From assembly GCA_951799405.1 (NCBI GenBank), contig OX637339.1, positions 9,672,001-9,736,000 on the forward strand: a DNA stretch of 64,000 nucleotides, given 5' to 3'. Origin of the DNA: Agapetus fuscipes (Eukaryota; Arthropoda; Insecta; Trichoptera; Glossosomatidae). Positions within the stretch are counted from its first letter, which is position 1, and the number at the start of each line of letters is the position of its first letter. Of the stretch, positions 62,060 to 64,000 are shown one piece after another. The notes under the pieces were generated by a model that was not told the DNA's origin, did no database searches, and was given only the letters and a program-made list of their open reading frames with translations. The position numbers and the translations under genes are program-made.

Positions 62060-62312
62060 CTATAATCTGTAATCTAAGTTGCAGAGATATATTAACATTT
62101 AAGGCTCTCAAATGCATGCCCACAAACAAACACGTGTAGTTCGCGCTTACAAATGCTGAATGTATACTTACAAACAAAATCCAAACCTCAGGTGAACATA
62201 AGCCCTACAACTTTTGAAGACCATCCCTGACACAGGGGTGACATTGGCAAAGTGAACCATTTTTTACAGTATGGGTGGGCAGCCTCATACCAACCTGTAA
62301 GTCAAGGAATGC
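62060..62312 (-). mobile_element. RepG short retroposon
   Basis: GTAATCTAAGTTGCAGAGAT to CATACCAACCTGTAAGTCAAGG; followed by a short duplicate of its 5' end (TGCCTATAAGTTAAGG at 62310-62325). Confidence 0.9.
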
Positions 62313-62509
62313 CTATAAGTTAAGGAAATTCTTATTCATTAATTTCATGAATTTAAGAAATATTTTTCTCGTTTTTTTTAAACAAATCTATGCCGTCATT
62401 GCCAAAATTCTTCAGTCTCTTCAACGTCTAGAAATAAAAATACTCTTCTTCTCAACCATGACGTGCGTACGAAGTTCTGTAACTGCGCAGTCTACATTAA
62501 AATATATTG

Positions 62510-62755
62510 GCATTATATATAAATTAGGTAGATTTATTTCACCAGCGCTGTTTTTGTGTGGATCACACCTCAAGAGCCCTCTACGCACTTGATCGTCGCT
62601 GTAGAAAGCGCATATTCTCAAGTAAGTTGGTGTAAGGATGGATGGACCTTTAGTGAAGGCAGATGAATTTCTCAACACAGTAAAGAGCAAAATTTTTAAA
62701 TTAAATGATAACTTTGTTGTGTTTTGCTGGGAATCGAGCCCACTACCTTCCAATT
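62510..62755 (-). mobile_element. T2 SINE, head-truncated
   Basis: CAGCGCTGTTTTTGTGTGGATC at the tail, TCGTCGCTGTAGAAAGCGC, and B box region GGGCTCGATTCCC near 62735; the A box is missing. Confidence 0.75.
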
Positions 62756-62879
62756 ATAATAATAATATTTATTCCCTTAAATAATCTAGATTTTTGGCCG
62801 TAACTTTGTGAAAGTTCATTTTTATAAATTTTAAATAAAACTACAATTTGTTCATTTTATGCACAACGATTTTCTACTA

Positions 62880-62922
62880 CATCAGCGGTCAGCCGCATAC
62901 CAACCTTTAAGTTAAGGAATAT
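62880..62922 (-). mobile_element. RepG 5' fragment
   Basis: CAGCGGTCAGCCGCATACCA then ACCTTTAAGTTAAGGAAT. Confidence 0.65.
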
Positions 62923-63417
62923 AATTCACAAATAATTATAAATAAATTATCTATATAAATATCAAAACAATTGCAAATCCCAAATTCTAATTTAAAAATT
63001 AATCAAAAACCCTAGCCCGAGCTTCTCCCGAAACTGGTTGTGCATAAAATAAACCTAAAAGTGAATTTTAACGTATTGCTTTGTTTACCTTGTTTACCAT
63101 TATCCAGCCTAGATACGCGGAGGGTGCAATACCTGACCAGCAACATAATAATATTCCAGTTAAATACAGAAGGAAAATCTCTAAAATGAGTCTGCAGCGT
63201 TAACTATTAGACTATGGACCAGTCATAATGTACAGTATCTTGTGTAAATATTTTTTTATTTAAATAGACTCTTAACTATTGCTTGTCTATTTACTTATTA
63301 CTTATAATATTGTGTACAAATGACAGTATCTGCAAGTGTACAAACACCTGCAAACAATTTATTCACTTAAATACTAACTACATGACACATAATATTGACT
63401 AATTACGTGTCAATAAA
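62923..63417. other. AT-rich spacer
   Basis: No gene recognised. TTAACTATTAGACTATGGACC at 63200-63221 is a T2 head stub (minus). Confidence 0.4.
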
Positions 63418-63532
63418 CCACGACAAATAGGCATGGAGTCATGGAGTTCTAAGGACATGGAGTTCCTTATAAACCACGACAAATAGGCATGGAGTCATGG
63501 AGTTCTAAGGACATGGAGTTCCTTATAAATCC
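63418..63532 (+). repeat. 56-bp tandem duplication
   Basis: The unit starting CGACAAATAGGCATGGAG is present at 63421 and again at 63477, apparently identical, each ending GGAGTTCCTTATAAA. Within the unit, CATGGAGT is itself repeated. Confidence 0.9.
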
Positions 63533-64000
63533 ATGCAAATAGGTAGTGAGTACTTACACTTGTGTATGGACATATCATAGTTTTTGTTCGTACGTACTGA
63601 AAATGAGGAAAAACAGTCAACACTGAACTTCGAACGTATAAAAAGTTGGAAAGCTAATGTGTCTTTTCGCCGGGTTAGTTCCGAATCTGACCGCCAGAGG
63701 TGCTAGTCTCTTATCGATACAAAACCGTTTGAATACAACTTATTGGACAGTCATACATTTGGAGATTAGAAATTTAAAAGTTTAATATCCAAGATTTAAT
63801 AAACAAGAACATAATAATTACCTATTATGGTGTCGTTTTAATAAAATAATTTGATTAATTTAAGATAGACTGTCAGAGGAAAATGTACCTAACCCCCAAA
63901 AAGCGCGTCTTCAACGTGGCATCGGGGATTGCTCACAAAGCATCCCCGAACAGTTAGCCACCAACCCGTCTGGCAAACGTGGTTACTGTAAATATAATAC
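63533..64000. other. Window end, unassigned
   Basis: No gene recognised; the last 120 bp (AAAGCGCGTCTTCAACGTGG, AGCATCCCCGAACAG) are more GC-rich and might start a further repeat or exon, but the sequence ends too soon to tell. Confidence 0.35.

Noticed and set aside
1..64000. CRISPR array
   Set aside because: The tandem repeats present (68 bp, 56 bp, ~262 bp units) lack unique spacers of regular size, and the genome is eukaryotic.

Overview
The window looks like an AT-rich, transposon-dense stretch of an animal genome, most likely an arthropod. The arthropod call rests on three things. One short gene has a TATA box 31 bp upstream of a TCAGT initiator, the classic arthropod core promoter. 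A 5S rRNA-like sequence reads closest to insect-type 5S as I know it. The repeat content (Ty3/gypsy, Jockey-, RTE- and CR1-like LINEs, hAT MITEs, tRNA SINEs) is typical of arthropods. I cannot name the species. No bacterial or viral gene organisation is present, and I see no CRISPR array or intact tRNA gene.

Only two pieces of ordinary host coding sequence are convincing. At 18.3-19.2 kb (minus strand) there is a two-exon gene for a small secreted Gly/Ala/Ser-rich protein. It is built of about seven 13-residue repeats between acidic, tryptophan-rich caps, and has a complete promoter and poly(A) signals. At 49.85-50.03 kb (minus strand) there is one exon of a Ras-superfamily (Rho/Rnd-like) small GTPase, holding the start codon and P-loop; its remaining exons must lie beyond the stretch I can recognise.

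Layout. 0-0.3 kb is a solo LTR with 4-bp target duplication. 3.0-3.5 kb is a 68-bp minisatellite. 5.0-10.75 kb is a complete, apparently very young Ty3/gypsy element on the minus strand: LTRs identical by eye, TSD CTAC, gag with three zinc knuckles, and uninterrupted pol. 11-17 kb holds SINEs, a foldback with ribozyme-like motifs, a hAT-like MITE and a degenerate RTE-like LINE. 21.5-24.5 kb is a 5'-truncated Jockey-like LINE broken by one frameshift. 25-43 kb is a patchwork of SINEs, palindromic MITEs, foldback elements and LINE 3' ends. 44.5-46.4 kb is a head-to-tail tandem array of the commonest short repeat. 55.3-56.3 kb is a hAT element nested in another hAT MITE. 57.0 kb has a 189-bp near-perfect palindrome and 59.0-59.3 kb another long foldback.

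The dominant feature is a ~250-bp short interspersed element, here called RepG, with about 40 full or partial copies in 64 kb. It has no tRNA-like head that I can recognise, ends in a variable (AGATT)n-type tail, and one copy is flanked by a 26/27-bp target duplication, so it behaves like a retroposon. Three tRNA-derived SINE families (T1, T2, T3) are interspersed. T2 is joined to T1 at three loci, one T2 copy follows a 5S-like unit, and another ends in a tail shared with a LINE 3' end. Nested insertions (hAT in hAT, hAT in RepG, CR1 in RepG, CR1 in foldback, RepG in palindromic MITE) give a partial order of repeat activity.
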